A stretch of DNA of 64,000 nucleotides from Citrobacter sp. MGH106 (GCF_001037495.1 NZ_KQ089822.1:496001-560000); one strand, 5' to 3'; shown: positions 20,176 to 32,306, counted from the stretch's first letter. The notes: a model not told the origin generated them from the letters alone. Program-made: numbers and translations.

Positions 20176-20967
20176 ATGAATCAAATCGACCGACTGCTCG
20201 GTATTATGCAGCGCCTGCGCGACCCGGAAAACGGCTGTCCGTGGGATAAAGAGCAGACTTTCGCCACTATTGCCCCTTACACTCTCGAAGAAACTTATGA
20301 AGTTCTCGATGCCATTGCGCGTGAAGACTTCGACGATCTGCGCGGAGAACTGGGCGATCTGCTGTTTCAGGTGGTGTTTTACGCCCAAATGGCGCAGGAA
20401 GAAGGACGTTTCAATTTTGATGATATCTGTGCTGCTATCAGCGATAAGCTCGAGCGTCGTCATCCGCATGTATTTGCCGATGTTTCTGCCAGCAACAGTA
20501 CAGAGGTACTAACCCGCTGGGAGCAAATAAAAAGCGAAGAGCGTGCAGAGAAAGCGCAGCATTCCGCGCTTGATGATATTCCTCGCAGCTTACCAGCATT
20601 AATGCGCGCGCAAAAAATCCAGAAACGTTGCTCAAATGTTGGTTTCGACTGGAAGACGCTAGGACCGGTTGTCGATAAGGTTTACGAAGAGATCGACGAA
20701 GTGATGTTCGAAGCGAAGCAGGCCGTTGTCGACCAGGCTAAACTGGAGGAGGAAATGGGGGATTTGCTGTTTGCGACGGTCAATATGGCGCGTCATTTAG
20801 GCACTAAAGCAGAGACTGCATTACAAAAAGCCAACGAGAAATTTGAACGACGTTTTCGTGAAGTTGAACGAATTGTTGCTGAACGAGGTCTGGAAATGAC
20901 TGGAGTTGATCTGGAAACTATGGAAGAAGTCTGGCAACAGGTAAAACGCCAGGAAATTGATCTCTAA
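20176..20967 (+). CDS. mazG: Nucleoside triphosphate pyrophosphohydrolase MazG
   Basis: Hydrolyses all canonical (d)NTPs to NMP plus pyrophosphate. In E. coli it lowers ppGpp during starvation. It has 263 residues from the ATG at 20176 (MNQIDRLLGIMQ), with AGGA upstream. An in-frame TTG at 20152 is unlikely. Two tandem MazG folds are visible. The N-terminal one has EETYEVLDAI and ELGDLLFQVVF. The C-terminal catalytic one has YEEIDEVMFEA and EEEMGDLLFATVN with the Mg-binding Glu/Asp residues. Confidence 0.97.
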   Translation: MNQIDRLLGIMQRLRDPENGCPWDKEQTFATIAPYTLEETYEVLDAIAREDFDDLRGELGDLLFQVVFYAQMAQEEGRFNFDDICAAISDKLERRHPHVFADVSASNSTEVLTRWEQIKSEERAEKAQHSALDDIPRSLPALMRAQKIQKRCSNVGFDWKTLGPVVDKVYEEIDEVMFEAKQAVVDQAKLEEEMGDLLFATVNMARHLGTKAETALQKANEKFERRFREVERIVAERGLEMTGVDLETMEEVWQQVKRQEIDL

Positions 20968-21102
20968 AGGATTTCGTCGGTCAAGGGCGATTTGTGTGAT
21001 TTTTTAAATAACAAGCGATTGATTTACGTCAAAAACATTTACCCCAAAGGGGCTATTTTCTCACTCCCGATGTTAATGTGAGCCTGGTGAAGAGGAGGAA
21101 TA

Positions 21103-24215
<3,113 letters not shown>

Positions 24216-24238
24216 TCCTGTTCTTTAGCTCTTAACGT

Positions 24239-24263
24239 AAAACCCGCTTCGGCGGGTTTTTTT
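24239..24263 (+). terminator. Intrinsic terminator of eno
   Basis: AAAACCCGC, TTCG tetraloop, GCGGGTTTT and three further T. It starts 23 nt past the eno stop codon. Confidence 0.95.
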
Positions 24264-24269
24264 ATGTCT

Positions 24270-25094
24270 TTAAAGTAGCAGTGGCAGAGTCGCACTGGCG
24301 GTTTGCTGACTGACATCGCTGTACTGTTCATCCAAAGCAATAAGTGATGTGGTGAGCAATTCAATTAATAGCATTACGCCCACTTTTGCATTCAGCGCCC
24401 CGGCGCTCAGCGGTCCTTCGGGTTTGGCTGCAACCAGTTGGATATCACTCAGAGAAGCCAGCGGACTGCGCGGCGTATTGCTCAGCGACAGTACAGGGAC
24501 GCCGTGTGTACGCGCAAGTTTAACCACATGCAGCAGATCGCGAGTGGAACCTGAACTGGAAATTGCCACCACCAGCGAGTTTTTGGAAAGCGTTGTGGCA
24601 TTCATGGCGGCACGATGCATGTCGCTGAACAGTTGTGCGGGCTTGCCAAGGCGCAAAAGTTTATAATGTAGATATTCCCCCAGAATCGCACTGGCCGCCA
24701 CGCCATAAATCTGTACCGACTGCGCCTGGTGCAGTGCGAGGGCTGCTGCTTCCAGTAATGTTCTGTCGAGTAATTTTGCTGTGTCCTGCAACGCCTGAAC
24801 GGATTCATTGACCACGTTGTCAATCTCATCGCCGCTGTGTTCTACGGGCTGTCCGTGCTGGAGATCAAGTGCCAGCGCCATCTTAAATTCGTTATATCCC
24901 TTACATCCCAGCGTGCGGCACAGGCGCGTGACGCTTGCCTCGCTGGTGTCGCTTTCGCGAGCCAGCTCGGTAATCGTCAGATAGACAACTTTCGCCGGAT
25001 CGCTCAGCACAAACTCACCCAGCTTCTGTTGTGTCCGGCTATATCCGTCTACACCCTGGCGCAATCTCAGCAGCAGGTTTTCATTTTCTGACAT
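24270..25094 (-). CDS. RpiR-family transcriptional regulator
   Basis: 274-residue regulator. The N-terminal helix-turn-helix (about 1-78) contains LGEFVLSDPAKVVYLTITEL and SEASVTRLCRTLGCKGY, typical of RpiR/MurR proteins. The C-terminal SIS phosphosugar-binding domain (about 115-250) has VYGVAASAILG-like and VVAISSSGSTRDLL segments. It is divergent from the PTS gene with a 165-bp gap holding repeated AT-rich motifs. It probably represses the PTS-nanE operon and senses a sugar phosphate such as ManNAc-6-P or GlcNAc-6-P; ligand and direction are inferred. Confidence 0.88.
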   Translation of the reverse strand: MSENENLLLRLRQGVDGYSRTQQKLGEFVLSDPAKVVYLTITELARESDTSEASVTRLCRTLGCKGYNEFKMALALDLQHGQPVEHSGDEIDNVVNESVQALQDTAKLLDRTLLEAAALALHQAQSVQIYGVAASAILGEYLHYKLLRLGKPAQLFSDMHRAAMNATTLSKNSLVVAISSSGSTRDLLHVVKLARTHGVPVLSLSNTPRSPLASLSDIQLVAAKPEGPLSAGALNAKVGVMLLIELLTTSLIALDEQYSDVSQQTASATLPLLL

Positions 25095-25192
25095 GCAAAA
25101 TCCTTAATACGTTTCTCTGTCGATAGTGTGGCGGAAAGCTGGGGAGAGATGCCAGACATTTTAAAAAAGTATGATCGACTTCCTGGTTTTTG

Positions 25193-25237
25193 ATGGTAAT
25201 TTTCATTTATTAAATTAATTATGGTAAAAATTTTCAT
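25193..25237 (+). promoter_or_regulatory. Candidate operator: two direct repeats upstream of the PTS gene
   Basis: ATGGTAATTTTCAT at 25193-25206 and ATGGTAAAAATTTTCAT at 25221-25237 share ATGGTAA...TTTTCAT, with starts 28 bp apart (near three helical turns). They lie between the divergent RpiR and PTS genes and end 23 bp before the PTS start. I infer these are binding sites for the RpiR regulator. Confidence 0.5.
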
Positions 25238-25259
25238 CAACAATCAGGAGAAATGAAAA

Positions 25260-26816
25260 ATGATGAAAATGTTTAGCGGCGCTTCCTCTGGGGCGTGGTT
25301 TGAAAAGGCGCAGCGGTTCGGTAAATCGTTCATGCTGCCGATTGCGATCTTGCCCGCTGCGGGACTGCTGTTGGGCATTGGTGGTGCATTATCGAACCCT
25401 AATACGCTGACGGCCTATCCGTTTTTAGATGTCGACTGGTTGCAGGCTATCTTCACTATCATGACCAGCGCGGGTTCCATTGTGTTTGCCAACCTGTCGG
25501 TGCTCTTTGCCGTTGGGGTGGCGGTAGGCCTGGCGAAAACGGATAAAGGCACGGCGGGGCTTGCAGCGCTGCTGGCGTTTCTGGTGATGAATGCCACCAT
25601 CAACGCCTTGCTGATCCTGAACGGGACGCTGGCGCATGAAAACCCGGGGGCTGTTGGTCAGGGGATGACGCTTGGTATCCAGACGCTGGAAACGGGCGTA
25701 TTTGGTGGTGTGGTGATTGGTCTGGTCACTTGCGCGCTGCACAGTCGCTTTAATAAAGTCTCGCTACCACAGTTTCTGGGTTTCTTTAGCGGCTCGCGCT
25801 TTGTGCCGATTATTAGCTCGCTCGCGGCGATTGCCGTGGGTGCCGCTATGACGGTCGTCTGGCCTCATTTCCAGAAACTTATTTTTGGACTGGGTGGCCT
25901 TGTGGATGCAACAGGTTACCTGGGTACGCTGCTGTACGGCTTTATTCTGCGTATGCTTGGCCCATTGGGCTTGCATCATATCTTTTATCTGCCGTTCTGG
26001 ACGACGGCGCTCGGTGGCAGTGAAATCGTTAACGGCCAACTGGTCGAAGGCACGCAGCGTATTTTCTTTGCTCAGCTTGCCGATCCGAACACCCAGCAGT
26101 TCTATGTGGGTACCTCACGCTTTATGTCCGGGCGCTTCATCACCATGATGTTCGGCCTGCTTGGAGCATGTCTGGCGATGTATCACACCGCTAAGTCAGA
26201 GAACAAAAAAGTTGTCGCCGGTCTGCTGCTGTCAGCCGCCTTGACCTCTTTCCTGACCGGCATCACTGAGCCGATTGAGTTCTCCTTCCTGTTTGTGGCT
26301 CCTGTCTTATATGTCATTCACGCCTTCTTCGATGGACTGGCGTTTATGATTGCTCATATTTTACATATCACCATCGGTCAAACCTTCTCGGGTGGACTTA
26401 TCGATTTCATCCTCTTTGGTGTGTTGCAGGGCGAAGCGAAAACCAACTGGATGTACGTGCCTATGGTGGGTGTGCCGTGGTTCTTCCTGTATTACTTCAC
26501 CTTCCGCTATTTGATAAATCGCTTTGGCTGGCTGACGCCGGGCCGCGAGAACGCAACATCCGTAGAAAACACACTGCCTCAAAGTGAACGAGCAGCAGCC
26601 GTGGTCGCCGGACTTGGGGGCAAAGAGAATCTGGAAGAGGTGGATTGTTGTGCTACGCGTTTACGCGTGACGGTGAAAGATGGCAGCAAAGTTAATGAAG
26701 CGGCGCTGAAAGCAACCGGGGCGCGTGGTGTGATTATTCGTGGCAATGGTGTTCAGGTGATCTATGGCCCGCACGTCACCATTATCAAAAATGAAGTTGA
26801 AGAGATCTTATCGTAA
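25260..26816 (+). CDS. PTS transporter, EIIC-EIIB fusion (glucose/GlcNAc/maltose superfamily)
   Basis: 518-residue inner-membrane sugar permease that phosphorylates its substrate during uptake. EIIC (about 1-410) has many hydrophobic segments and begins with [20 protein letters not shown]. The catalytic loop [14 protein letters not shown] is clear. EIIB (about 435-518) has [11 protein letters not shown], whose second cysteine is the phosphorylated residue. No EIIA is fused, so it should use EIIA-Glc (Crr). AGGAG lies 9 nt upstream. The stop overlaps the nanE start by one base, so the substrate is probably an amino sugar feeding NanE (inference). Confidence 0.9.
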   Translation: MMKMFSGASSGAWFEKAQRFGKSFMLPIAILPAAGLLLGIGGALSNPNTLTAYPFLDVDWLQAIFTIMTSAGSIVFANLSVLFAVGVAVGLAKTDKGTAGLAALLAFLVMNATINALLILNGTLAHENPGAVGQGMTLGIQTLETGVFGGVVIGLVTCALHSRFNKVSLPQFLGFFSGSRFVPIISSLAAIAVGAAMTVVWPHFQKLIFGLGGLVDATGYLGTLLYGFILRMLGPLGLHHIFYLPFWTTALGGSEIVNGQLVEGTQRIFFAQLADPNTQQFYVGTSRFMSGRFITMMFGLLGACLAMYHTAKSENKKVVAGLLLSAALTSFLTGITEPIEFSFLFVAPVLYVIHAFFDGLAFMIAHILHITIGQTFSGGLIDFILFGVLQGEAKTNWMYVPMVGVPWFFLYYFTFRYLINRFGWLTPGRENATSVENTLPQSERAAAVVAGLGGKENLEEVDCCATRLRVTVKDGSKVNEAALKATGARGVIIRGNGVQVIYGPHVTIIKNEVEEILS

Positions 26817-27505
26817 TGAAAACTGTATTAGATTCGCTGAAAGGTAAGTTAATTGTCTCCTGCCAGGCGCTGGAAAATGAACCTCTGCACAGCCCGTTTA
26901 TCATGTCACGTATGGCGCTGGCGGCAGCGCAGGGTGGGGCGGCTGGTATTCGTGCAAACAGTGTAGCGGACATACGCGCCATTAAAGAGAGCGTCGCACT
27001 GCCGATCATTGGGATCATCAAACGCGATTACCCGGGGAGCGAAGTGTTTATCACCGCTACCATGCAGGAGGTGGATGAGTTGATGACCGTTGAGCCAGAG
27101 ATTATCGCCCTTGATGCAACTGCGCGCCCACGTCCCGGTGGGCAAACGCTGGAAGAGCTGGTTGTGCAGATCCGCGCACGCTACCCATCCGTGTTGTTGA
27201 TGGCGGATATCTCCAACGTCGACGAAGCCGTCACTGCCGAACGACTGGGTTTTGACTGCGTGGGTACAACTCTTTATGGCTATACGGCAGAGTCTGTCGG
27301 GCATGTGTTTGCGGATAATGACTGTGGTTTTTTACGTGAGGTGCTGGCTGCGGTTACTCTGCCGGTGGTGGCGGAGGGGAATGTCGATACCCCTGAACGG
27401 GCCGCACAATGCCTGGCATTGGGCGCATACACCGTGGTGGTGGGGGGCGCTATCACCCGTCCACAGCAAATAACGGCACGCTTTGTCACGGCAATCGCGT
27501 CGTAA
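26816..27505 (+). CDS. nanE: N-acetylmannosamine-6-phosphate 2-epimerase
   Basis: Converts ManNAc-6-phosphate to GlcNAc-6-phosphate. It is a TIM-barrel protein of 229 residues. Conserved blocks are [13 protein letters not shown] (N-term), [49 protein letters not shown] and the phosphate-binding [12 protein letters not shown] and VVGGAITRP. It sits outside any nan (sialic acid) cluster and is translationally coupled to the PTS gene, so it may be a second copy. In that case the product would be ManNAc-6-P delivered directly by the PTS. Confidence 0.93.
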   Translation: MKTVLDSLKGKLIVSCQALENEPLHSPFIMSRMALAAAQGGAAGIRANSVADIRAIKESVALPIIGIIKRDYPGSEVFITATMQEVDELMTVEPEIIALDATARPRPGGQTLEELVVQIRARYPSVLLMADISNVDEAVTAERLGFDCVGTTLYGYTAESVGHVFADNDCGFLREVLAAVTLPVVAEGNVDTPERAAQCLALGAYTVVVGGAITRPQQITARFVTAIAS

Positions 27506-27576
27506 AGCAACGATCGGGCATGATACTTTGGTGGGGATCTGCGATAATTATCGTTTATCCCCATATTGAGAAGACT

Positions 27577-28248
27577 ATGCAGTACCCGATTAACGAGATG
27601 TTCCAGACCCTGCAAGGTGAGGGTTACTTTACCGGCGTCCCCGCCATTTTCATTCGTTTACAGGGATGCCCGGTTGGCTGTGCCTGGTGCGATACCAAAC
27701 ACACCTGGGATAAGCTTGAGGATCGGGAAGTCTCCTTATACAGCATCCTTGCGAAAACTAAAGAAAGTGACAAGTGGGGGGCGGCAAGCAGCGAAGATCT
27801 GCTGACGGTGATTCAGCGTCAGGGCTATACCGCCCGTCATGTGGTGATCACCGGCGGTGAACCTTGTATCCATGACCTGATGCCACTTACTGATTTGCTG
27901 GAAAAGAACGGTTTCAGTTGCCAGATTGAGACCAGTGGCACACATGAAGTGCGCTGCACGCCGAATACCTGGGTGACAGTATCGCCGAAGGTGAATATGC
28001 GCGGTGGCTACGACGTGCTGTCACAGGCGCTGGAACGTGCCAATGAAATCAAGCACCCGGTTGGCCGTGTTCGCGATATTGAAGCGTTGGATGAACTGTT
28101 GGCAACGTTGACTGATGATAAACCGCGAATCATTGCCTTACAGCCAATCAGTCAGAAGGAAGATGCCACGCGCCTGTGTATTGATACCTGTATTGCACGC
28201 AACTGGCGTTTGTCGATGCAAACGCACAAGTATTTGAATATTGCCTGA
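27577..28248 (+). CDS. queE: 7-carboxy-7-deazaguanine synthase
   Basis: Radical-SAM enzyme that turns 6-carboxytetrahydropterin (made by QueD) into 7-carboxy-7-deazaguanine in queuosine synthesis. In E. coli it also affects cell division under stress (known). It has 223 residues from ATG 27577 (MQYPINEMFQTLQGEG); the upstream in-frame extension overlaps nanE and is rejected. The cluster motif is CPVGCAWCDTKHTW (CxxxCxxC), followed by ITGGEPC and SPKVN. Confidence 0.97.
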   Translation: MQYPINEMFQTLQGEGYFTGVPAIFIRLQGCPVGCAWCDTKHTWDKLEDREVSLYSILAKTKESDKWGAASSEDLLTVIQRQGYTARHVVITGGEPCIHDLMPLTDLLEKNGFSCQIETSGTHEVRCTPNTWVTVSPKVNMRGGYDVLSQALERANEIKHPVGRVRDIEALDELLATLTDDKPRIIALQPISQKEDATRLCIDTCIARNWRLSMQTHKYLNIA

Positions 28249-28260
28249 TGGGACTGCGTT

Positions 28261-28299
28261 TATCCGGCCTACAACGAACAGACTCCTGTAGGTCGGATA
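28261..28299 (+). repeat. REP element between queE and ygcE
   Basis: TATCCGGCCTAC and GTAGGTCGGATA pair as an imperfect palindrome of REP type between converging genes. GGCGTTTATGCCGTCATCAGGC follows closely and may be part of a second unit. Confidence 0.75.
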
Positions 28300-28335
28300 A
28301 GGCGTTTATGCCGTCATCAGGCATGAAAGGGCAAA

Positions 28336-29814
28336 TTACGCGTTTGACCAACTTTGAATTGAGTCGACATTACCCAGATTACCATGCAGTACTTCATACG
28401 ATTTTTTCAAAATCACATCAGTGTGTTGTGTTAAATCGCGGAAGATCCCTTTGTTCAGTGCTTCATAGCGCCTGGCATTGTTCTCTATCGGCATGAATAC
28501 ATCTTTAACCCGTACCATTTTTTCAATCGCCGTCTCATAGTTTGGGTACAACCCCAATCCTACCGCTGTGTTAATCGCTGCTCCCAGACTCGCACAGCCG
28601 TTAATGGCATTACGTTTTGTGGGGAGGTTGAAAACATCGGCAAAGATCTGCATAAACAGATCGCTGTTTGAACCTCCGCCAGTGACGATGATATGTTTTG
28701 CAAAGTGCTCCCTTTCATTGCACATGTTGTCGTAATTGTTTTTCAGCGTCAGCGCAACGCTCTCCAGAATAGAACGGTATATCCATGCGTAATCCATGCT
28801 GGAATCAAAGCCGATCATAATTCCACGTTTAAACGGTTCCCAGGGGTTGGTAAGCCAGTCCAGAACGGTCATCAGGCCATTACAGCCTGGCGGTACACAG
28901 GCGGCCTTTTTGTTCAGCAAATCTTCTGGTGAAAGATCCTGCGCTTTGGCATCCTGAATCAGTGATTCACCCAACATATCGCGCAGCCAACTGACCGTCC
29001 ACATGCCTTTGCGGATGCCATAGCCTTCATAAATCAGGATTTCTGGAATTGAAGACATAATAGGCCAGTACGCAACAGGATCTTTTGGCAGCGTTTTGCC
29101 ATTCATCATCAGAGCAATATAGGTTCCTAATGAGATAACTGCAGTATCGTCGTCCTGCAGTCCGGCACCGAGAGCCTCTACCGGCTTATCGCTGGTAGTG
29201 CAAACCACGGGCAACCCGGCAGGGAAGTTTGTTGCCTGTGCGGCTTCTTCAGTAAGATGCCCAAGTATTGTTCCCGGCATTTGAACATCAAACAGCATCT
29301 TGCGCGGGATATTAAACTTCTTCAGCACCTCATGATCGTCGCTCCATGCCCATGTTTTGTAATCCACCGGCCACTGACCAAAATAGTTAGCGATATTATC
29401 TTTAAATTCGCCTGTTAAACGATGTGAGAGATAACCTGAAAATGAGGTGACATACGCCACATCGGGATTGATGTGCTCATAGGGACGGGTTACACGCGCA
29501 TCTTGCCAGCTAATCAGCGGTGCGGCAGGTGTTCCGTCTGCTTTCAGTAGAGCACGACAGCAGCGAATAGATCCCAGTCCAATCCCGATAATGTCATTTT
29601 TATCTCCCGAAAACTGACTCATCAACTCTCGCCCAGCGAAGCATAAAGAGGTCCACAGATCGTCATCGGGATGCTCTGCCGTATCAGCATCCGGAGTATA
29701 CATAGGCTGCAACAGCCCTTTGCCCTCGCAAATGACATTCCCTTGCAGATCGTACATCACAACCTTCGTACTCTGACTTCCACCATCAATTCCAATGATG
29801 TATTTCTTCGACAT
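28336..29814 (-). CDS. ygcE: FGGY-family carbohydrate kinase YgcE
   Basis: Putative sugar or polyol kinase of the FGGY (xylulokinase/glycerol kinase) family, 492 residues as in E. coli. I chose the ATG at 29814 because GGAGA (29825-29821 on the minus strand) lies 6 nt from it but touches the upstream ATG at 29820. The actin-like ATPase core is visible: N-terminal IIGIDGGSQSTK (phosphate 1), SLGTYIALM, and IVTGGGSNSDLFMQIFADV (adenosine region). The substrate is unknown. It lies downstream of yqcE on the same strand (26 bp). Confidence 0.92.
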   Translation of the reverse strand: MSKKYIIGIDGGSQSTKVVMYDLQGNVICEGKGLLQPMYTPDADTAEHPDDDLWTSLCFAGRELMSQFSGDKNDIIGIGLGSIRCCRALLKADGTPAAPLISWQDARVTRPYEHINPDVAYVTSFSGYLSHRLTGEFKDNIANYFGQWPVDYKTWAWSDDHEVLKKFNIPRKMLFDVQMPGTILGHLTEEAAQATNFPAGLPVVCTTSDKPVEALGAGLQDDDTAVISLGTYIALMMNGKTLPKDPVAYWPIMSSIPEILIYEGYGIRKGMWTVSWLRDMLGESLIQDAKAQDLSPEDLLNKKAACVPPGCNGLMTVLDWLTNPWEPFKRGIMIGFDSSMDYAWIYRSILESVALTLKNNYDNMCNEREHFAKHIIVTGGGSNSDLFMQIFADVFNLPTKRNAINGCASLGAAINTAVGLGLYPNYETAIEKMVRVKDVFMPIENNARRYEALNKGIFRDLTQHTDVILKKSYEVLHGNLGNVDSIQSWSNA

Positions 29815-29840
29815 TGTCATTCTCCTTTAATTTTCCATCC

Positions 29841-31139
29841 TCACTCGCCGGAGGTTTCTGCGGCCAGTGATGTCATCTTTTCCGGTGTGCTGTTGGTAAT
29901 ACGGATTTTGCGAGACAGTAAAAAGGTAAAGAATATGACGATGCAAAGCGCCGTCAGTCCCATCAGCCACATGTTGCGATAGGCTTCTGCTGCAGGGAGA
30001 GTGTCCTGCCAGTGACCCACGATCGGATAAACAAAAACGTCTGGCAGGAAACCGATAACCGAGCAGATACCCACGGTGGTACCCATAATGTAAGTCGGCG
30101 TTCTGGCTTCGCCAGGACAGGCCCAGTAAAGTCCTCGTGAGGCATAACAGGTGAAACCTAACAGCAGGATCAGACCAATCCCCATGACGACGGACTGTGG
30201 ATTTGAGTTGGTTGCCAGCAATGCAATCAGCGTCACTGCCCCGACAATAGAGAGCAGTCGAATCACGCGTATGGGAGATTTAATTCTGCTGTAAGTAGTA
30301 ATGATGCCGCCCAAAGGACCACAGATAGCACGAAAAATTTTGTTGATCACAATCCCCATGTAACTCGCAGCGACCAGAGACATGCCATACATTTCGGTCA
30401 GATAGTTGGTGGAATAACTGAGGATGGCGTAGATGGTAAACACGCCAAAAATCACCATGCTGCAATACCAGGTGGTACTAATTCGTAACACCGCCAGAAT
30501 ATCGCTGAGCTGGAATGCTTGTTTTTCTTCTTTAGCGGTGTTGATGTGATTGTTACCGTCGCTAACGAAGAACCAGCACAAAATGCCCAGCAGGATATAA
30601 ACAACGCTGTAAATCAGGATCACGGCTTTCAGACTGTCGCTGTCGTTCGGCGCAAATCGAGAAAAGATCCACATGGTAAAGACTGCCAGTGACATCACGC
30701 CGACGCCGCGCAGTCCTTCCATCCAGCCCATTATTTTCCCTTGTTCACTGTGGTCACCCAGCAGAGAAGCGGCTTTAATCGAGACTGACCACAGCATTAA
30801 AATGGTTGTTATTGCGAACGCTACCTGAATACAGAGCATGACCCATAGCGGAGGAAAAGTTGCCATTACCAGTCCAAGTAATCCGGTAATGACCATTGCT
30901 GAGGTAATCATTTTGCGATGAGAGAACTTATCAGCAATAATGCCGCTGGGAGCATATAGAATAATAGCGGCAATGCCGAAGGTACTCATTATTAGCCCAA
31001 TTTCGGTATTACTAAATCCCATAAATTTTGCCATTGGGATTTGATATATATAACGTAAATAAGCTAAATCAAAACTGACACCTCCGCTAAAACTAATAAT
31101 AGCGAGAGTTATCCAACGGCGATATGAATTTTGTTGCAT
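29841..31139 (-). CDS. yqcE: MFS transporter YqcE
   Basis: Inner-membrane MFS transporter of 432 residues with about 12 hydrophobic segments and an MFS-like DKFSHRK loop after helix 2. It is orthologous to E. coli YqcE by sequence and place. The substrate is unknown; pairing with the kinase YgcE suggests uptake of the compound YgcE phosphorylates. The start codon at 31139 is preceded at exactly 24 nt by the U-tract of an intrinsic terminator, implying attenuation or antitermination control. Confidence 0.9.
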   Translation of the reverse strand: MQQNSYRRWITLAIISFSGGVSFDLAYLRYIYQIPMAKFMGFSNTEIGLIMSTFGIAAIILYAPSGIIADKFSHRKMITSAMVITGLLGLVMATFPPLWVMLCIQVAFAITTILMLWSVSIKAASLLGDHSEQGKIMGWMEGLRGVGVMSLAVFTMWIFSRFAPNDSDSLKAVILIYSVVYILLGILCWFFVSDGNNHINTAKEEKQAFQLSDILAVLRISTTWYCSMVIFGVFTIYAILSYSTNYLTEMYGMSLVAASYMGIVINKIFRAICGPLGGIITTYSRIKSPIRVIRLLSIVGAVTLIALLATNSNPQSVVMGIGLILLLGFTCYASRGLYWACPGEARTPTYIMGTTVGICSVIGFLPDVFVYPIVGHWQDTLPAAEAYRNMWLMGLTALCIVIFFTFLLSRKIRITNSTPEKMTSLAAETSGE

Positions 31140-31163
31140 ATCGAATCCCTATCTTCAATAGAC

Positions 31164-31211
31164 AAAAAAAAGAGAAAAGTAAGCCGCCTTTTCAGGAGGA
31201 TTACTTTTCTC
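31164..31211 (-). terminator. Intrinsic terminator in the yqcE leader (attenuator)
   Basis: On the minus strand GAGAAAAGTAATCCTCC pairs with GGCGGCTTACTTTTCTC around TGAAAA, followed by eight T (31171-31164). The stem is about 15 of 17 paired. It lies upstream of yqcE, not downstream of any gene on that strand, and the T-run ends exactly 24 nt before the yqcE ATG. Directly 5' is ACTAGAGACCTGAGAAAA (31222-31205), which overlaps the stem base and closely matches the motif in the ygcW leader. Confidence 0.85.
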
Positions 31212-31260
31212 AGGTCTCTAGTAATTGCGTTTAGAAATAACATGGAAGAAGTTATTATAG

Positions 31261-31276
31261 TGTGAGAATAATCACG
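31261..31276 (-). promoter_or_regulatory. CRP site serving yqcE arm
   Basis: TGTGAGAATAATCACG matches TGTGA-N6-TCACA at 9 of 10. Its centre, 31268.5, is 46.5 bp upstream of the ACTAGAGA leader motif. A class II promoter with -41.5 spacing would start transcription near 31227, five bases before that motif. The start is inferred. Confidence 0.75.
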
Positions 31277-31317
31277 ATTCTTGTTTTTTGCTATAATGGA
31301 AAAATGAACTAAACATC

Positions 31318-31333
31318 TGTGATATTGATCACG
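31318..31333 (+). promoter_or_regulatory. CRP site serving ygcW arm
   Basis: TGTGATATTGATCACG matches TGTGA-N6-TCACA at 9 of 10. Its centre, 31325.5, is 47.5 bp upstream of the ACCAGAGA leader motif. With -41.5 spacing the start would be near 31367, and a plausible -10 (GATAAA, 31353-31358) is present. The two CRP sites are 57 bp apart. Confidence 0.78.
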
Positions 31334-31372
31334 TTTGATATTTTATCCCTGTGATAAAACCTTATCCATGTT

Positions 31373-31433
31373 ACCAGAGATAATGAGAAAGGTGACTTCC
31401 CTCTTGCAGGGGAAGTTGCCTTTCTTTTTTTTT
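31373..31433 (+). terminator. Antiterminator-like motif and intrinsic terminator in the ygcW leader
   Basis: ACCAGAGATAATGAGAAA (31373-31390) runs into the terminator stem GAAAGGTGACTTCCC / GGGAAGTTGCCTTTC (31387-31424), followed by nine T (31425-31433). The T-run ends exactly 24 nt before the ygcW ATG. No gene on the plus strand ends upstream within 3 kb (queE stops at 28248), so this is an attenuator rather than an end-of-operon terminator. The GlpP-type antiterminator gene ygcP is in the same cluster. Confidence 0.88.
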
Positions 31434-31457
31434 GCCTAAAAGAATTTGGAGCTAACT

Positions 31458-32243
31458 ATGTCGATCGAATCTCTCAACGCATTCTCAATGAATTTTTTCT
31501 CCCTGAAAGGGAAAACGGCAATTGTGACAGGGGGGAACAGCGGGCTGGGCCAGGCCTTTGCGATGGCACTGGCAAAAGCCGGGGCTAACCTGTTTATTCC
31601 AAGCTTTGTAAAAGATAATGGTGAGACAAAAGAAATTATTGAAAAACAGGGGGTTGAAGTTGAATTTATGCAGGTGGATATCACCGAAAAAGGTGCGCCA
31701 CAGAAGATAATCGCCGCCTGCTGCGAGCGTTTTGGGACTGTCGATATTCTGGTGAATAATGCCGGGATTTGTAAGTTGAATAAGGTTCTGGACTTTGGGC
31801 GTGCGGACTGGGACCCGATGATTGATGTCAACCTGACAGCAGCATTTGAATTGAGCTACGAAGCCGCAAAAATTATGATTCCACAAAATAGCGGTAAAAT
31901 TATCAATATTTGCTCCTTGTTTTCTTACCTTGGTGGACAATGGTCTCCGGCTTATTCGGCTACTAAACATGCGCTTGCTGGTTTTACCAAAGCGTATTGC
32001 GATGAATTAGGTCAGTATAATATTCAGGTGAACGGTATTGCTCCAGGTTATTATGCAACAGATATTACATTGGCTACACGCAGTAATCCGGAAACGAATC
32101 AGCGTGTACTGGATCACATCCCGGCCAATCGTTGGGGTGACACCCAGGATTTAATGGGGGCGGCAATATTTTTGGCCAGCCAGGCTTCTAATTATGTTAA
32201 CGGTCATTTACTGGTCGTTGATGGTGGTTATTTAGTTCGCTGA
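31458..32243 (+). CDS. ygcW: SDR-family oxidoreductase YgcW
   Basis: NAD(P)-dependent short-chain dehydrogenase of 261 residues, starting MSIESLNAFSMNFF as in E. coli; the upstream in-frame ATG at 31446 lies too close to the terminator and has no ribosome-binding site. The TGGNSGLG nucleotide-binding loop, the NNAG motif, and the catalytic tetrad with YSATK (Tyr-x-x-x-Lys) are intact. The substrate is unknown, probably an alcohol or polyol handled with YgcU and YgcE. First gene of the ygcW-ygcU-ygcS-ygcR-ygcQ unit. Confidence 0.93.
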   Translation: MSIESLNAFSMNFFSLKGKTAIVTGGNSGLGQAFAMALAKAGANLFIPSFVKDNGETKEIIEKQGVEVEFMQVDITEKGAPQKIIAACCERFGTVDILVNNAGICKLNKVLDFGRADWDPMIDVNLTAAFELSYEAAKIMIPQNSGKIINICSLFSYLGGQWSPAYSATKHALAGFTKAYCDELGQYNIQVNGIAPGYYATDITLATRSNPETNQRVLDHIPANRWGDTQDLMGAAIFLASQASNYVNGHLLVVDGGYLVR

Positions 32244-32306
32244 TACCTGGCAGGTGGTTTCTGTCTTTATTAATTATTCCGTATTAATTATCAGGAAGGA
32301 ATGGCT

